Of a stretch of 64,000 bases of DNA, positions 26,779-35,525 are shown one piece after another. The notes under the pieces were generated by a model. It was not told the DNA's origin, did not search any database, and saw nothing but the letters and a program-made list of their open reading frames with translations. The translations under genes and the position numbers were made by a program. The stretch is from JBCBKP01 sp038521625 (GTDB lineage Bacteria > Planctomycetota > Phycisphaerae > Phycisphaerales > UBA1924), in assembly GCA_038521625.1 (NCBI GenBank), contig JBCBKP010000002.1:199272-263271 (forward strand), written 5' to 3'. The first letter of the stretch is position 1; each line of letters starts with the position of its first letter.

Positions 26779-28512
26779 ATGCTCAGCTTCGTCCCCATCC
26801 GTCTCGACGCCGAAGACTCCCACGCGGACGTCCCCGTCCGGCACGCCCACACCCTTGGGCCCGAGAGCGTGCCGCTCTCCGGGGAAATCGTCGCGGAGCA
26901 GGGCCAGATCCGCTGCCGACGCGCCAACACCGAGGCCGCCGCGATCGCCCTCCAGGTCGACCTCGGCGAGCACGAGCTCGAGGCCGTCAGTCGCGTCCTC
27001 GCGGATCACGAGATCACCGACCTGCCCGAGCTCCGCCCGCTCGGCTCGATCACCCTCCAGACCTGCCTCCTGCCAGAGCGCGTCCGCCCATACGTCCTCT
27101 CGCTCGAACTCGCCCGCCACCAGATCATGCTCTGCCTCAACAAGCTCGAGCAGTGGCAGCTCTTCGCGTCGGCCCCCGAATCAATCCTCCACGAGCTCGA
27201 GGTCGCCCGCCACCTCTTCACCGAGGCCCTCGTCCACCAGCCCGGCCGCGACGAGACCCAATGGGACGACAGCACCACCCAGCGCACCGCGCTCGCCGCC
27301 CTCTGGCTCGCCATCGACGCCGGCGAACGACTCGCGCTCCACCACGCCGCAACCCAGTTCGGACCGCGCACGCGGGGCGAGATCTACGCCGAGGCCGCGA
27401 GCTCGCTCGGCGTCGTCCCCTCGAAGGGCAACGCGCCCGCCGTCCTCATGCCGGACCGCATCGGCGTCGCCTCGCCCGGACGACCGCTCCTGGGCGCCGC
27501 CGTCTCCCCGGACCGGTTCGGCGACGCCGACAAGGCCGTCCTCGCCGAGTCCGCCGACTTCATCCAGGTGCCCATGCGCTGGGTCGATATGGAGCCCAAC
27601 GAGGGCAGCTACGACTTCGCCGCCACCGACCGATGGATCGAATGGGCCGTCCGCGTCGCCAAGCTCCCGGTCGCCGCGGGCCCGCTCGTCGACTTCCGCG
27701 CCAACTCGACGCCCGAGTGGCTCTACATCTGGGAGAACGACTACGAGACCCTCGGCGAACTCGTCCGCGAGCACGTCAAAGCGCTCGTCACCCGCTACCG
27801 GCGCACCGTCACCCGCTGGACCGTCGTCGGCGGCCTCCAGGTCAACGACAACATCCGGCTCGGCTTCGAGCAGATGCTCGATCTCAGCCGCGTCGCCGTC
27901 AACATCGTCCGCAAGCTCCACCCCGCCGCGCGCGTCCTCGTCGAGATCGACCAGCCGTTCGGCGAATACCACACACACAACGAACGCTCGCTCCCGCCCA
28001 TGCTCTTCGCCGAGATGCTCAATCAGGCCGGCGTCAATGTCGACGGCTACGGCCTCCGCGTCCAGCTCGGCGGCGCCGCCAGCGGGCAGGGCACCCGTGA
28101 CCTGCTCGCGTTCAGCGACCTCCTCGACCGATACGCCGCGCTCGAGCGCCCGATCTCGCTCACCGCCGTCGGCTGTCCCTCCAACATCCCCCCGTCCCTG
28201 CAGGCGGAGAAGTACGCCGCCGTCGCCCCCGGCTGCTGGCGCGGCGAGTGGACCGAGGCCGCCCAGGCCGACTGGCTCACCGCCGCCCTGACCATCGCCG
28301 CCTCGAAGCCGTTCATCCAGGCCGTCTGCTGGCAGCAGGTCGGCGACCGCACCCGCAGGCCCGAGATGCCCGCCGGCGGCCTCGTCGGACCCGAAGAGAC
28401 CCCGAAGGCCGCCGCGAACGCGCTCCGCGATATCCGCGATGCGCTCAAAGAGGGCAACGTCCCCAGCCGGATCGAGGACGCCACGGTTCTCTCCCGCACC
28501 GCTTCCGGGTAA
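26779..28512 (+). CDS. GH10-fold protein lacking both catalytic glutamates
   Basis: 577 residues with no signal peptide. Residues about 1-220 form an N-terminal domain of unknown type. About 230-570 follow the order of a family 10 glycoside hydrolase (beta-1,4-xylanase) barrel: LGAAVSPDRFGD, MRWVDMEPNEGSYDF, VAAGPLVDF, then RWTVVGGLQVND, GYGLRVQLGG and AVCWQQVGDR near the end. In active GH10 enzymes the acid/base sits in WDVVNE and the nucleophile in ITELD. Here these read WTVVGG (G352) and LTAVG (A463), so hydrolysis by the usual mechanism is not expected. A sugar-binding or structural role is inferred. The ATG at 26779 follows AGGAGCCCACCGGACCGC. Confidence 0.82.
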   Translation: MLSFVPIRLDAEDSHADVPVRHAHTLGPESVPLSGEIVAEQGQIRCRRANTEAAAIALQVDLGEHELEAVSRVLADHEITDLPELRPLGSITLQTCLLPERVRPYVLSLELARHQIMLCLNKLEQWQLFASAPESILHELEVARHLFTEALVHQPGRDETQWDDSTTQRTALAALWLAIDAGERLALHHAATQFGPRTRGEIYAEAASSLGVVPSKGNAPAVLMPDRIGVASPGRPLLGAAVSPDRFGDADKAVLAESADFIQVPMRWVDMEPNEGSYDFAATDRWIEWAVRVAKLPVAAGPLVDFRANSTPEWLYIWENDYETLGELVREHVKALVTRYRRTVTRWTVVGGLQVNDNIRLGFEQMLDLSRVAVNIVRKLHPAARVLVEIDQPFGEYHTHNERSLPPMLFAEMLNQAGVNVDGYGLRVQLGGAASGQGTRDLLAFSDLLDRYAALERPISLTAVGCPSNIPPSLQAEKYAAVAPGCWRGEWTEAAQADWLTAALTIAASKPFIQAVCWQQVGDRTRRPEMPAGGLVGPEETPKAAANALRDIRDALKEGNVPSRIEDATVLSRTASG

Positions 28513-28548
28513 GCTGTCCGGCTCCGTCGCGGAGGGGAGGAACTCGGT

Positions 28549-29166
28549 ATGGGCACCGCACCGCACGCCTCGAGATCCAGGTCGGCCCTCGCCGGTGCCG
28601 CCGGCGTCGGCGCGGGCGGCTTCCTGCTCGGCGTCGTCGCAGCGGCCACCGCGCTGGTCATCCTCCGCTCGCCCGAACCCCCCGCGCCCGGTGAACGCAT
28701 TCAGATCACCAGCGACCCGCAGGTCCGCGCCCAGGCCGAACAGATCGCCCGCGACGCCGTCGACGCCGAGCTCACCCGCTTCGCCGCCGAGGCCCGTCGT
28801 CTCGCCGAGAGCGAACTCGCGCGTGTCGCCGCCGCCGGACGCTCTCTCCAGCAGGACGTCACCCTCGCCGAACGCGACCAGGCTCCCGCGAGCGCGTACG
28901 CGGCGCCCGAACCCCAGATCCGAGCGGTCTCGCTCCTCGAGCCGGCGGATCCGACCGAGCCCGACGGGACTCTCCGGATCAGGGTCAATCGCGCCGAGCC
29001 CGCCGAGCTCGAGCTTCTCCCCGGCATCGGCCCCGCGCTCGCGGGCCGCATCATCGAGTCCCGACGCCTCGACGGCCCGTTCCGATCGCTCGCAGACCTC
29101 CAGCGCGTCCGCGGCATCGGTCCGCGCACCGCCGAGTCGCTGGACGGTCTCGTCGCCTTCGACTGA
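28549..29166 (+). CDS. ComEA-like helix-hairpin-helix protein
   Basis: 205 residues. A membrane anchor or signal lies at about 15-42 (AGVGAGGFLLGVVAAATALV). An Ala/Glu/Arg-rich helical linker and an acidic stretch follow. The last 65 residues are two HhH motifs of ComEA type (LELLPGIGPALAGRIIESR and SLADLQRVRGIGPRTAESL), which bind DNA non-specifically. ComEA is the periplasmic DNA receptor in natural transformation. The anchored layout fits that, but many bacteria have similar proteins of unknown role and no other com gene is here. It sits 33 bases upstream of mfd and 36 bases after the GH10-like gene. Confidence 0.85.
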   Translation: MGTAPHASRSRSALAGAAGVGAGGFLLGVVAAATALVILRSPEPPAPGERIQITSDPQVRAQAEQIARDAVDAELTRFAAEARRLAESELARVAAAGRSLQQDVTLAERDQAPASAYAAPEPQIRAVSLLEPADPTEPDGTLRIRVNRAEPAELELLPGIGPALAGRIIESRRLDGPFRSLADLQRVRGIGPRTAESLDGLVAFD

Positions 29167-29199
29167 GCCGCCGCCCGCCCCGCGCGCCTTCAATCGCCC

Positions 29200-32100
29200 G
29201 TGCCAGCGCGAAAGGCCGCCCCGGCGACCGACGCGATCATCGAATCCCCCCTCTCGGCCATCGCCGGGTCGGCCCCTCTGCGCGCCCTCGCCGCCGCCCT
29301 CGAGGACCGAAATCGCATCGCAGCCGTCGGGGCCTCGGGCTCCTCGACGCCCCTGCTCGCCGTCGCGGTCGCCCGCGCGATCTCACGCCCCGTCCTGCTC
29401 GTCGTTGCCCACCTCGACGAGGCCGACGAGATCGACGCCGAGCTCGAGTCCGAGGGCGTCGAGCGCGTCCTCCTCCCCGCCCTGCAGGCCCTCCCCGGCG
29501 AGTCCGCCGTCGCCGCCGACCTGCTCGTCTCCCGACTGACCGCGCTCCGGCGCATCCGAGCCCTCCCCGCCGCGCTGCCGTCGGTCGTCGTCGCCCCGAT
29601 CCACGCCCTCATGCAGCTCGCGCCCCCGCCCGAGAGCGCCGCCGACCTCGTGCTGCCCATCGCCCGGGGCGACGAACGCCCGCCCGCCGACATCGTCGAT
29701 TGGCTCGCCGAGGCCGGCTACCGCCGCGTCGACGCGATCGAAGAGCCCGGAGAGTTCGCCCAGCGCGGCGGCATCCTCGACATCTTCTCCCCGGGCGACG
29801 CCCCGCCCGTCCGCCTCGACTTCTTCGGCGACGAGATCGACCGCATCACCGAGATCGACCTCGACACCATGGGCTCCGACAGGGCCATCGACGCGGTCGA
29901 TCTCGTCACCGCGAGGCCCGAGAGGGCGCTCGACCGGAGCACGGTCAGCCCGATCGAGATGATGCCCGCCGAGACGGCCGTCCTCCTCGCCGAGACCATC
30001 GAGGTCGTCGAGCAGGGCCGCGGCTACTACGAACGCGCGACCGACGCCGGCGCGATCGAGGGCCCGCCCAAGGTCCTCGCGCGACTCGAGGCCCGCGCCC
30101 GAGGCTTCGCCGAGATCAACGCGTTCTCGACCGGCTCCGGCGGCCAGCGGATCGACCTGCCGGTCTCGCCCCTGCCCGAACTCAGTCGCGATGCTTCCGA
30201 GGCGACCGCCGAACTCGCGCAGATGTCGACCGAGCGCGCCGTCTTCGTCGCCTGCCAGAATGAGATCGAGCTCAAGCACCTCGCGGAGCTGGCGGCCGAG
30301 CACGCCCCGGACGCCCCGATCCGCGCCCTTCCCAGATACGTCCACCGCGGATTCGTCTTCGCGGACGCCGGCGAGCCGGGCGCGCTCGCGGTCGTGCCCT
30401 ATCACGAGCTCCGTCACCGATTCGAGGCCAAACGCAGGCCCGCCCGCCTGCGCGCCGGCCGCGCGATGGACACCTTCATCGATCTCGCGCCCGGCGACTT
30501 CGTCGTCCACCAGGACCACGGCATCGCCAGGTTCGTCGGTCTCGAGCTGCTCCCGCTTCGGGCCAAGAAGCAGATCGGGCCGAAGTCATCCGGCGCGAAG
30601 ACCAGGCAACGCAAGGGCGAGGAGCTCCAGGAGTACCTCACGCTCGAGTTCGCCGGCTCCAGCCGCCTGCACGTGCCCGCGAACCAGATCGACCTCGTGC
30701 AGAAGTACGTCGGCGGTTTCTCCGGCAAGCCACCGCTCTCCACGGTCGGCGGCTCCAAGTGGAAGAACGCCAAGGCCAAGGTCACCGAGTCGGTCCGGGA
30801 CCTCGCCGCCGAGATGCTCCGCGTCCGCGCCGCACGCCAGCACCTGCCCGGCGTCCGCTTCCCCGCCGACACCGGCTGGCAGCGCGAGTTCGAGGACGAC
30901 TTCCCCTACCAGGAGACCGAGGACCAGCTCGCCGCGCTCGTCGAGATCAAGAAGGACATGCAGCACGCGCGCCCGATGGACCGCCTGATCTGCGGCGACG
31001 TCGGCTTCGGCAAGACCGAGCTCGCCATCCGCGCCGCGTTCAAGGCCTGCGAGTTCGGCAAGCAGGTCGCCGTGCTCGTCCCGACCACCGTCCTCGCCGA
31101 GCAGCACCACCAGACCTTCCGCTCACGCTTCGCCGACTACCCCTTCCGCGTCGAATCGCTCAGCCGTTTCCGCAACACCAAGGAGATCAACGCCACCCTC
31201 GCCGCCGCGCGAAAGGGCCAGGTCGACGTCATCATCGGCACCCACCGCCTGCTCTCCAAGGACGTCCGATTCGCCGACCTCGGGCTGGTCATCGTCGACG
31301 AGGAACAACGATTCGGCGTCGAGCACAAAGAGAGGCTCCTCCAGCTCCGCACCACCGTCGACATGCTCACGCTCAGCGCCACGCCCATCCCGCGCACGCT
31401 GCACATGTCGATGCTCGGGCTCCGCGACATCTCCTCGCTCACCACCGCCCCGCGCGACCGACGCGCCATCGTCACCGAGGTCATCCCCTACAACGCCCAA
31501 CGCATCAAACGCGCCATCGACCGCGAGCTCGCGCGAGAGGGACAGGTCTACTACATCCACAACCGCGTCCACGACATCCGGACCGTCGCCGACGATGTCC
31601 AGAAGCTCGCGCCCGACGCCAAGATCGTCGTCGGGCACGGCCAGATGCAGCCCGCCGAGCTCGAGAGCGTCATGCTCAGATTCATGCGACGCGAGGCCGA
31701 CATCCTCGTCGCCACCACCATCGTCGAGAGCGGCATCGACAACCCCACCGCCAACACCATCGTCATCGACGACGCCGACCGCTTCGGCCTCGCCGACCTC
31801 CACCAGCTCCGCGGCCGCGTCGGTCGCTACAAGCACCGCGCCTACTGCTATCTCCTGCTCCCGCCCGATCGCCCCGTCAAAGAGGTCGCCCAGAAACGCC
31901 TCAAGGCGCTCGAGGAGTACTCCATGCTCGGCGCCGGATTCAAGATCGCCATGCGCGACCTCGAGATCCGAGGCGCCGGCAATCTCCTCGGCGCCGAACA
32001 GTCCGGGCACATCGCCCTCGTCGGCTACGAGATGTACTGCCAGCTCCTCGAACGCGCCGTCCAGGATCTCAGCCGCGCGCCCGACGACAAGCCCGTCAGC

Positions 32101-32586
32101 CAGACCACGCTCGACCTCGGCATCGTCGCTGCCATCCCGAGGCCCTACATCCCCTCCGACGCACGCCGCCTCGAGGCCTACAGGCGCGTCGCCACCGCCG
32201 CGTCGGAACAGGCCCTCGAGCAGGCCCGCGCCGACCTCACCAGCGCCTACGGCGAGCCGCCCGCCGCCGTCGAACGGCTCCTCGATCTCGCACGCCTCCG
32301 CGTCGCCCTCAACGACCTCAGCGTCCGCGCCCTCGCCGTCCGCGACCCCGACGTCGTCTTCCTCTCGCCGGCGCCCCAGCGCGTCGCCGAGGCGCTCAAG
32401 ACCGACCGCGACGCGAACGCCGTCCGCGTCATCGAGGCCGAGCTCGCCCAGACCAACGCCGGCCGCGACGCCGGGGAGCCGATGGCCGAGGTCTACTTCC
32501 GGCCGCCCCCGTCGTACCTCGAGCGCGACTCGCTCCTCCGCGTCCTCCTCGCGCGTCTTACCGGGCGTTCCCGCCATCCAACCTAA
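29200..32586 (+). CDS. mfd: Transcription-repair coupling factor Mfd
   Basis: 1128 residues. It removes stalled RNA polymerase at DNA lesions and recruits UvrA. The UvrB-like N-terminal module is at about 1-330 (EPGEFAQRGGILDIFSPGD). The CarD-like RNA polymerase-interacting domain is at about 425-500 (LAPGDFVVHQDHGIARFVG). The helicase motor has Walker A GDVGFGKTE near 598, DEEQ near 698 (VIVDEEQRFGVEH), TATPIPRTLHMSMLGLRDIS-type motif and the Mfd-typical C-terminal domain. Length is normal. The start is GTG at 29200. A basic insertion in the RID (KSSGAKTRQRKGEE) is a small oddity. Confidence 0.97.
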   Translation: MPARKAAPATDAIIESPLSAIAGSAPLRALAAALEDRNRIAAVGASGSSTPLLAVAVARAISRPVLLVVAHLDEADEIDAELESEGVERVLLPALQALPGESAVAADLLVSRLTALRRIRALPAALPSVVVAPIHALMQLAPPPESAADLVLPIARGDERPPADIVDWLAEAGYRRVDAIEEPGEFAQRGGILDIFSPGDAPPVRLDFFGDEIDRITEIDLDTMGSDRAIDAVDLVTARPERALDRSTVSPIEMMPAETAVLLAETIEVVEQGRGYYERATDAGAIEGPPKVLARLEARARGFAEINAFSTGSGGQRIDLPVSPLPELSRDASEATAELAQMSTERAVFVACQNEIELKHLAELAAEHAPDAPIRALPRYVHRGFVFADAGEPGALAVVPYHELRHRFEAKRRPARLRAGRAMDTFIDLAPGDFVVHQDHGIARFVGLELLPLRAKKQIGPKSSGAKTRQRKGEELQEYLTLEFAGSSRLHVPANQIDLVQKYVGGFSGKPPLSTVGGSKWKNAKAKVTESVRDLAAEMLRVRAARQHLPGVRFPADTGWQREFEDDFPYQETEDQLAALVEIKKDMQHARPMDRLICGDVGFGKTELAIRAAFKACEFGKQVAVLVPTTVLAEQHHQTFRSRFADYPFRVESLSRFRNTKEINATLAAARKGQVDVIIGTHRLLSKDVRFADLGLVIVDEEQRFGVEHKERLLQLRTTVDMLTLSATPIPRTLHMSMLGLRDISSLTTAPRDRRAIVTEVIPYNAQRIKRAIDRELAREGQVYYIHNRVHDIRTVADDVQKLAPDAKIVVGHGQMQPAELESVMLRFMRREADILVATTIVESGIDNPTANTIVIDDADRFGLADLHQLRGRVGRYKHRAYCYLLLPPDRPVKEVAQKRLKALEEYSMLGAGFKIAMRDLEIRGAGNLLGAEQSGHIALVGYEMYCQLLERAVQDLSRAPDDKPVSQTTLDLGIVAAIPRPYIPSDARRLEAYRRVATAASEQALEQARADLTSAYGEPPAAVERLLDLARLRVALNDLSVRALAVRDPDVVFLSPAPQRVAEALKTDRDANAVRVIEAELAQTNAGRDAGEPMAEVYFRPPPSYLERDSLLRVLLARLTGRSRHPT

Positions 32587-32812
32587 CCGCATCTTGGGGT
32601 TCGAAGCCGGTGCATAGACGGTGGAGTGTCAAGCAGTTGTGTGCCCGGTGATAATATTCGGTGAAGCAGGTCCGAAGATTGAGAAAGGCAGGACCTGCGA
32701 CGGGCTCGTCCGTAGAGTCACCGAATCCCCCGATCGAGCCCGGGTGCGCGGGGTCGTCTCGACGGCCCGCCGGCACCGCAATCGGGCCGACCGGGACGGC
32801 GAGCCGGACGCC

Positions 32813-33580
32813 ATGATCGACTTCTCAAGCGAAATCCCGGACCCGCAGCGCCAGACTGCGCCCGGTCCCCCGCCGGAGGCCGATTCCGAGCTGGTCGCCC
32901 TGCGCCGCCGCCTCCTCAGAGCCGCCAACGTCTCGATCGACATGCTCGAGGCCGCCCTCCACGCCCTCTGGACGCTCGACCACGCCCTCGCCACCGAGAT
33001 CCGACTCCGCGACGACTCGGTCGACGAGGAAGAGGTCCTCATCGAACGAGAGTGTCTCCGACTCCTGACCCTCCGCCGCCCGTACGGCCAGGACTTCCGC
33101 CTCCTCACGTTCTGCCTCAAGGCCAACGCCGACATCGAACGCGTCGCCGACCACGCGACCTCCATCGCAAAGATCACGCTCAAGCTCGAGCCCCGCGTCG
33201 CCCCCAACTGGCCGACCGCCCTCGTCGAGCTCGGCGACCGCATCCCGCTCCTCTGCCACACGCTTCTCCGCGCCGTCCTCGACGAGGACGTCGACGCCGC
33301 CCAAGAGCTTGTCGACGGCGACGCCGTCATCGACACGCTCGACTCGCGCCTCTTCAGCGAGATCACGCAGTGGATCGAGAACGAGCCGGGCTGTGCCGAG
33401 CAGGCCCTGCTCACCTACCGCCTCGGCCGCGAGCTCGAACGTGTCGGCGACCTGATGGCCAACATCGCCGAGGACGTCGTCTACCTGGTCAACGGCGAGA
33501 TCATCCGCCACCAGAAGGCACGCCGTCGCAAGCAAGCGCAAGAGCGCGACGCCGATTCCTCGGCGCGCGAATCGGCGTAA
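32813..33580 (+). CDS. phoU: PhoU-domain protein
   Basis: 255 residues. Two three-helix PhoU repeats are visible, with the family's metal-binding-type segments DDSVDEEEVLIERECLRLL (first) and GDAVIDTLDSRLFSEI (second), and ANADIERVADHATSIAK and GRELERVGDLMANIAED as the partner helices. PhoU restrains phosphate uptake through PstSCAB and the PhoR sensor. The basic tail (ARRRKQAQERD) is unusual but short. The frame is open for 64 codons upstream, but that part looks non-coding, so the ATG at 32813 is preferred. Just upstream, 32641-32660 has an AT-rich GATAATATTC stretch that may be a promoter -10 region. No pst or pho gene is nearby. Confidence 0.92.
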   Translation: MIDFSSEIPDPQRQTAPGPPPEADSELVALRRRLLRAANVSIDMLEAALHALWTLDHALATEIRLRDDSVDEEEVLIERECLRLLTLRRPYGQDFRLLTFCLKANADIERVADHATSIAKITLKLEPRVAPNWPTALVELGDRIPLLCHTLLRAVLDEDVDAAQELVDGDAVIDTLDSRLFSEITQWIENEPGCAEQALLTYRLGRELERVGDLMANIAEDVVYLVNGEIIRHQKARRRKQAQERDADSSARESA

Positions 33581-33648
33581 GACCCGGCTCGCCCTCGACG
33601 CGAACCGAGCCCGCCCAGCTTCACATCCCCCGACCGCCAAGCACCGGC

Positions 33649-33677
33649 TTGTTCGCCGGCCAGAACCCCGCTACCTT
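33649..33677 (+). promoter_or_regulatory. Candidate promoter of the riboswitch transcript
   Basis: TTGTTC (33649-33654), a 17-base spacer and TACCTT (33672-33677). The match to the sigma-70 consensus is modest (3/6 and 3/6). The position is right: initiation about seven bases downstream would fall just before the riboswitch P1 stem at 33689. Confidence 0.4.
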
Positions 33678-33688
33678 CGCTCCGTTGT

Positions 33689-33899
33689 CGATGGTGCCGG
33701 CGCCCACGGGCGCCGGTGAAAAGGGAAGCGTGGTGCAAATCCACCGCGGTCGCGCCGCCGTAAAGGGCGAGCATTCCCGACCACGAGCCACTGCCGCGTG
33801 AGCGTCTCACCGGCGGGAAGGCGGTCGGGAATCACGGGAGCAAGCGCACGGGCGAGAGCCCGCACGCCCCGACGCCCGAAGCCGGAAGACCTGCCATCG
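33689..33899 (+). promoter_or_regulatory. Cobalamin (vitamin B12) riboswitch
   Basis: An adenosylcobalamin-family aptamer. P1 pairs CGATGG (33689-33694) with CCATCG (33894-33899). Next come GGTGCC and a GGCGCC-cacg-GGCGCC hairpin, then the conserved core GGTGAAAAGGGAA (33715-33727), GGTGCAAATCC (33732-33742), GCCGCCGTAAAG, the GCCACTGCCGCG element near 33787, and the B12 box GAAGCCGGAAGACCTGCC at 33878-33895. This order and these sequences define the class. It stands 105 bases after phoU and 165 bases before the next plus-strand gene, the exported protein at 34064, which must be its target. A possible hairpin GGCCCT...AGGGTCC at 33914-33933 may belong to the expression platform; no U-run terminator is seen, so control of translation is more likely. 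Confidence 0.95.
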
Positions 33900-34063
33900 G
33901 TCGTGGTCGGTGTGGCCCTCGCGATCAGGGTCCCCGGTCGTCGTGTCCGGCGCCCCGCCCGTCCGCGACCCGGTTGCCCTGCGCCCCCGACCTGCATCCA
34001 TGGCACGCCGCGCCCGCGCGAAACGGGCCCGGCGGCGGGGCACGCGCTCAGGAGAGACAAGTC

Positions 34064-34801
34064 ATGCGCGCATCGTTCCACAAGGCCGCCGCGGCGGCCG
34101 CAATCATCGTCGTGGCCGGCTCGGCCGCATCTCAGACCGTCGACCTCAACGACGCCGTCGCCGTCGTCGGATCCGGCTCCAGACAAACGACGGTCGTCGT
34201 CGACTTCAACAGCGGGGGGGCGGTCGAGTCCATCGCCTACGACATCCGCTACGACGGCACCGCGACCGTCTTCGACGCGATCGCCGGGATCGCCGCCGCC
34301 GACCCGCGCGCCTTCGCGCAGTTCCAGTCGTTCGGCTTCGGCGACATCATCGGCGGCTTCGGGTTCGACCTCGACGGCGACGGCTTCGAAGGCACAACCG
34401 TCGACGGCGTGCTGACCTCGACCGCGCCGATCTTCCGGACGACCGTCGACAACACCGACCCGCTCGACGCGGGCGATCTCTACGAAGAAGGATTCGGGAC
34501 GCCGGGCAACTTCGAGGGCTTCTGGTCGGTGTGGGAGGCCGCGGGCGACCCGTTCGACGCCGCCGGGCCCGGCTGGAGCTCGACCTTCGGGATCTCGACC
34601 ACCGAGCTGCTCGACGGCGGCTACCTCGGGCTCAACTTCGACACCGACCCCAGCTTCTCGTTCACTGAGACGCCGAGCATCCCCGTCGCGACGGGGCTGA
34701 CCCAGCTCGTCTTCGCCGATGCCGTCATCCCCGCCCCGGGGACCGCGGCCGGTTTCGCCGGGCTCGCTCTCGCGGCCGTCCGTCGCCGCCGCCGGGGCTG
34801 A
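34064..34801 (+). CDS. B12-riboswitch-linked exported protein with PEP-CTERM-like tail
   Basis: 245 residues. Residues 1-23 are a signal peptide (FHKAAAAAAIIVVAGSAASQ, cut near ASQ). The C-terminus is a sorting signal of the PEP-CTERM/IPAPG type: VIPAPGT, a hydrophobic stretch (AAGFAGLALAAV) and an Arg cluster (RRRRRG). The body (about 24-215) is acidic, aromatic and beta-rich, with FGFGDIIGGFGFDLDGDGF and NFEGFWSVWEAAGDPF. The FWSVW...ELLDGGYLGLNF layout faintly recalls the beta domain of transcobalamin-like (DUF4430) proteins, but this is only impression. The ATG at 34064 follows AGGAGAGACAAGTC. Regulation by cobalamin is strongly implied by the riboswitch. Surface capture of B12 or of a corrinoid is inferred, not shown. 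Confidence 0.8.
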   Translation: MRASFHKAAAAAAIIVVAGSAASQTVDLNDAVAVVGSGSRQTTVVVDFNSGGAVESIAYDIRYDGTATVFDAIAGIAAADPRAFAQFQSFGFGDIIGGFGFDLDGDGFEGTTVDGVLTSTAPIFRTTVDNTDPLDAGDLYEEGFGTPGNFEGFWSVWEAAGDPFDAAGPGWSSTFGISTTELLDGGYLGLNFDTDPSFSFTETPSIPVATGLTQLVFADAVIPAPGTAAGFAGLALAAVRRRRRG

Positions 34802-34885
34802 ACCGCAACGCATGCCGATCGCGCGACGAGAGTTGCGCCATCGGATTGGCCTCTGTGCGGCATCAGGACAGGCTGATCGGATTCT

Positions 34886-34903
34886 GTGAAGGATTACCTT
34901 CAC
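34886..34903 (+). promoter_or_regulatory. Palindromic operator candidate (MarR type)
   Basis: GTGAAGG-ATTA-CCTTCAC, a perfect 7+4+7 inverted repeat 13 bases upstream of the candidate -35 box of the marR operon. MarR proteins usually bind such 16-20 bp palindromes near their own promoter, so autoregulation is the natural reading. Confidence 0.5.
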
Positions 34904-34916
34904 ACGGATCCGCGCC

Positions 34917-34945
34917 TTGACTTCGGGCGGATCAACAAGTTGAAT
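34917..34945 (+). promoter_or_regulatory. Candidate promoter of the marR-adaptor-RND operon
   Basis: TTGACT (34917-34922; 5 of 6 consensus), a 17-base spacer and TTGAAT (34940-34945; 4 of 6). It is the best sigma-70-like match I noticed in the window and lies 46 bases before the marR start codon. Confidence 0.5.
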
Positions 34946-34991
34946 CCCTCCCGCCCCGCCGACCGCGGGGCCGTGACCGGGAAGGAGCCCG

Positions 34992-35525
34992 ATGTCGCAC
35001 CAGGACGATCTCACCGGCAGGCCGAGGGACGAGCACGGCAACCCCGAGCCCAACCCCTTGGTAAATCTGATCTTCCAGCTCCAGCACATCATGATGCGCA
35101 CCGGCGATCGCATGGCCCAGCCCCACGGCCTGACCGCCTCGCGCTGGATGCTCCTCTGTGCGATCGGCAAGGCTGAGGAGCCCCAGACCATCGCCGAGGT
35201 CTCCGAGTGCATCCTGCTGAGCCCGCAGAACGTCAGTCGCATGGCCGCCGCGATGGAAGACGAGGGGCTGATCGAACGCTTCAGCAAGCCCGGCGCCGGG
35301 CGCGCGGTCTTCGTCCGCCTCACCGAGGCCGGCCAGGTCGCCAACGAAAGAATGCACACGATCGGCGAGCGCTTCATGGCCAAGTTCCTGGAGGGCTTCG
35401 AGCCCGCGCGCGTCGAGACGCTCGTGAGCGATCTCGGCGAGCTCCTCGAGAACATGAGCCGCATCGAGGCGGCGCTCCAGGCCGATCCCAACGCGCTCGA
35501 GACCAACGAGGAGGCGGTCGCTTGA
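34992..35525 (+). CDS. MarR-family transcriptional regulator
   Basis: 177 residues. The winged helix-turn-helix domain spans about 35-125: LTASRWMLLCAIGKAEEPQT, the recognition region ILLSPQNVSRMAAAMEDEGL and the wing RFSKPGAGRAVFVRLTEAG. N-terminal and C-terminal helices would form the dimer interface. MarR proteins usually repress efflux genes and release DNA on binding phenolic or other ligands. It is the first gene of an operon; its TGA overlaps the TTG start of the adaptor gene. GAAGGAG sits correctly before the ATG. A palindrome at 34886-34903 is a likely operator. Confidence 0.92.
   Translation: MSHQDDLTGRPRDEHGNPEPNPLVNLIFQLQHIMMRTGDRMAQPHGLTASRWMLLCAIGKAEEPQTIAEVSECILLSPQNVSRMAAAMEDEGLIERFSKPGAGRAVFVRLTEAGQVANERMHTIGERFMAKFLEGFEPARVETLVSDLGELLENMSRIEAALQADPNALETNEEAVA

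Noticed and set aside
33801..34060. Base pairing of GTCTC in the aptamer (33805-33809) with GAGAC at the ribosome site as the riboswitch mechanism
   Set aside because: Five base pairs over about 250 nt in GC-rich RNA are not significant, and the first part lies in a conserved aptamer element.
34064..34801. Naming the riboswitch target as a known B12 receptor
   Set aside because: It has no TonB box or outer-membrane barrel and no clear match to BtuB, BtuF or BtuG; only the riboswitch links it to cobalamin.
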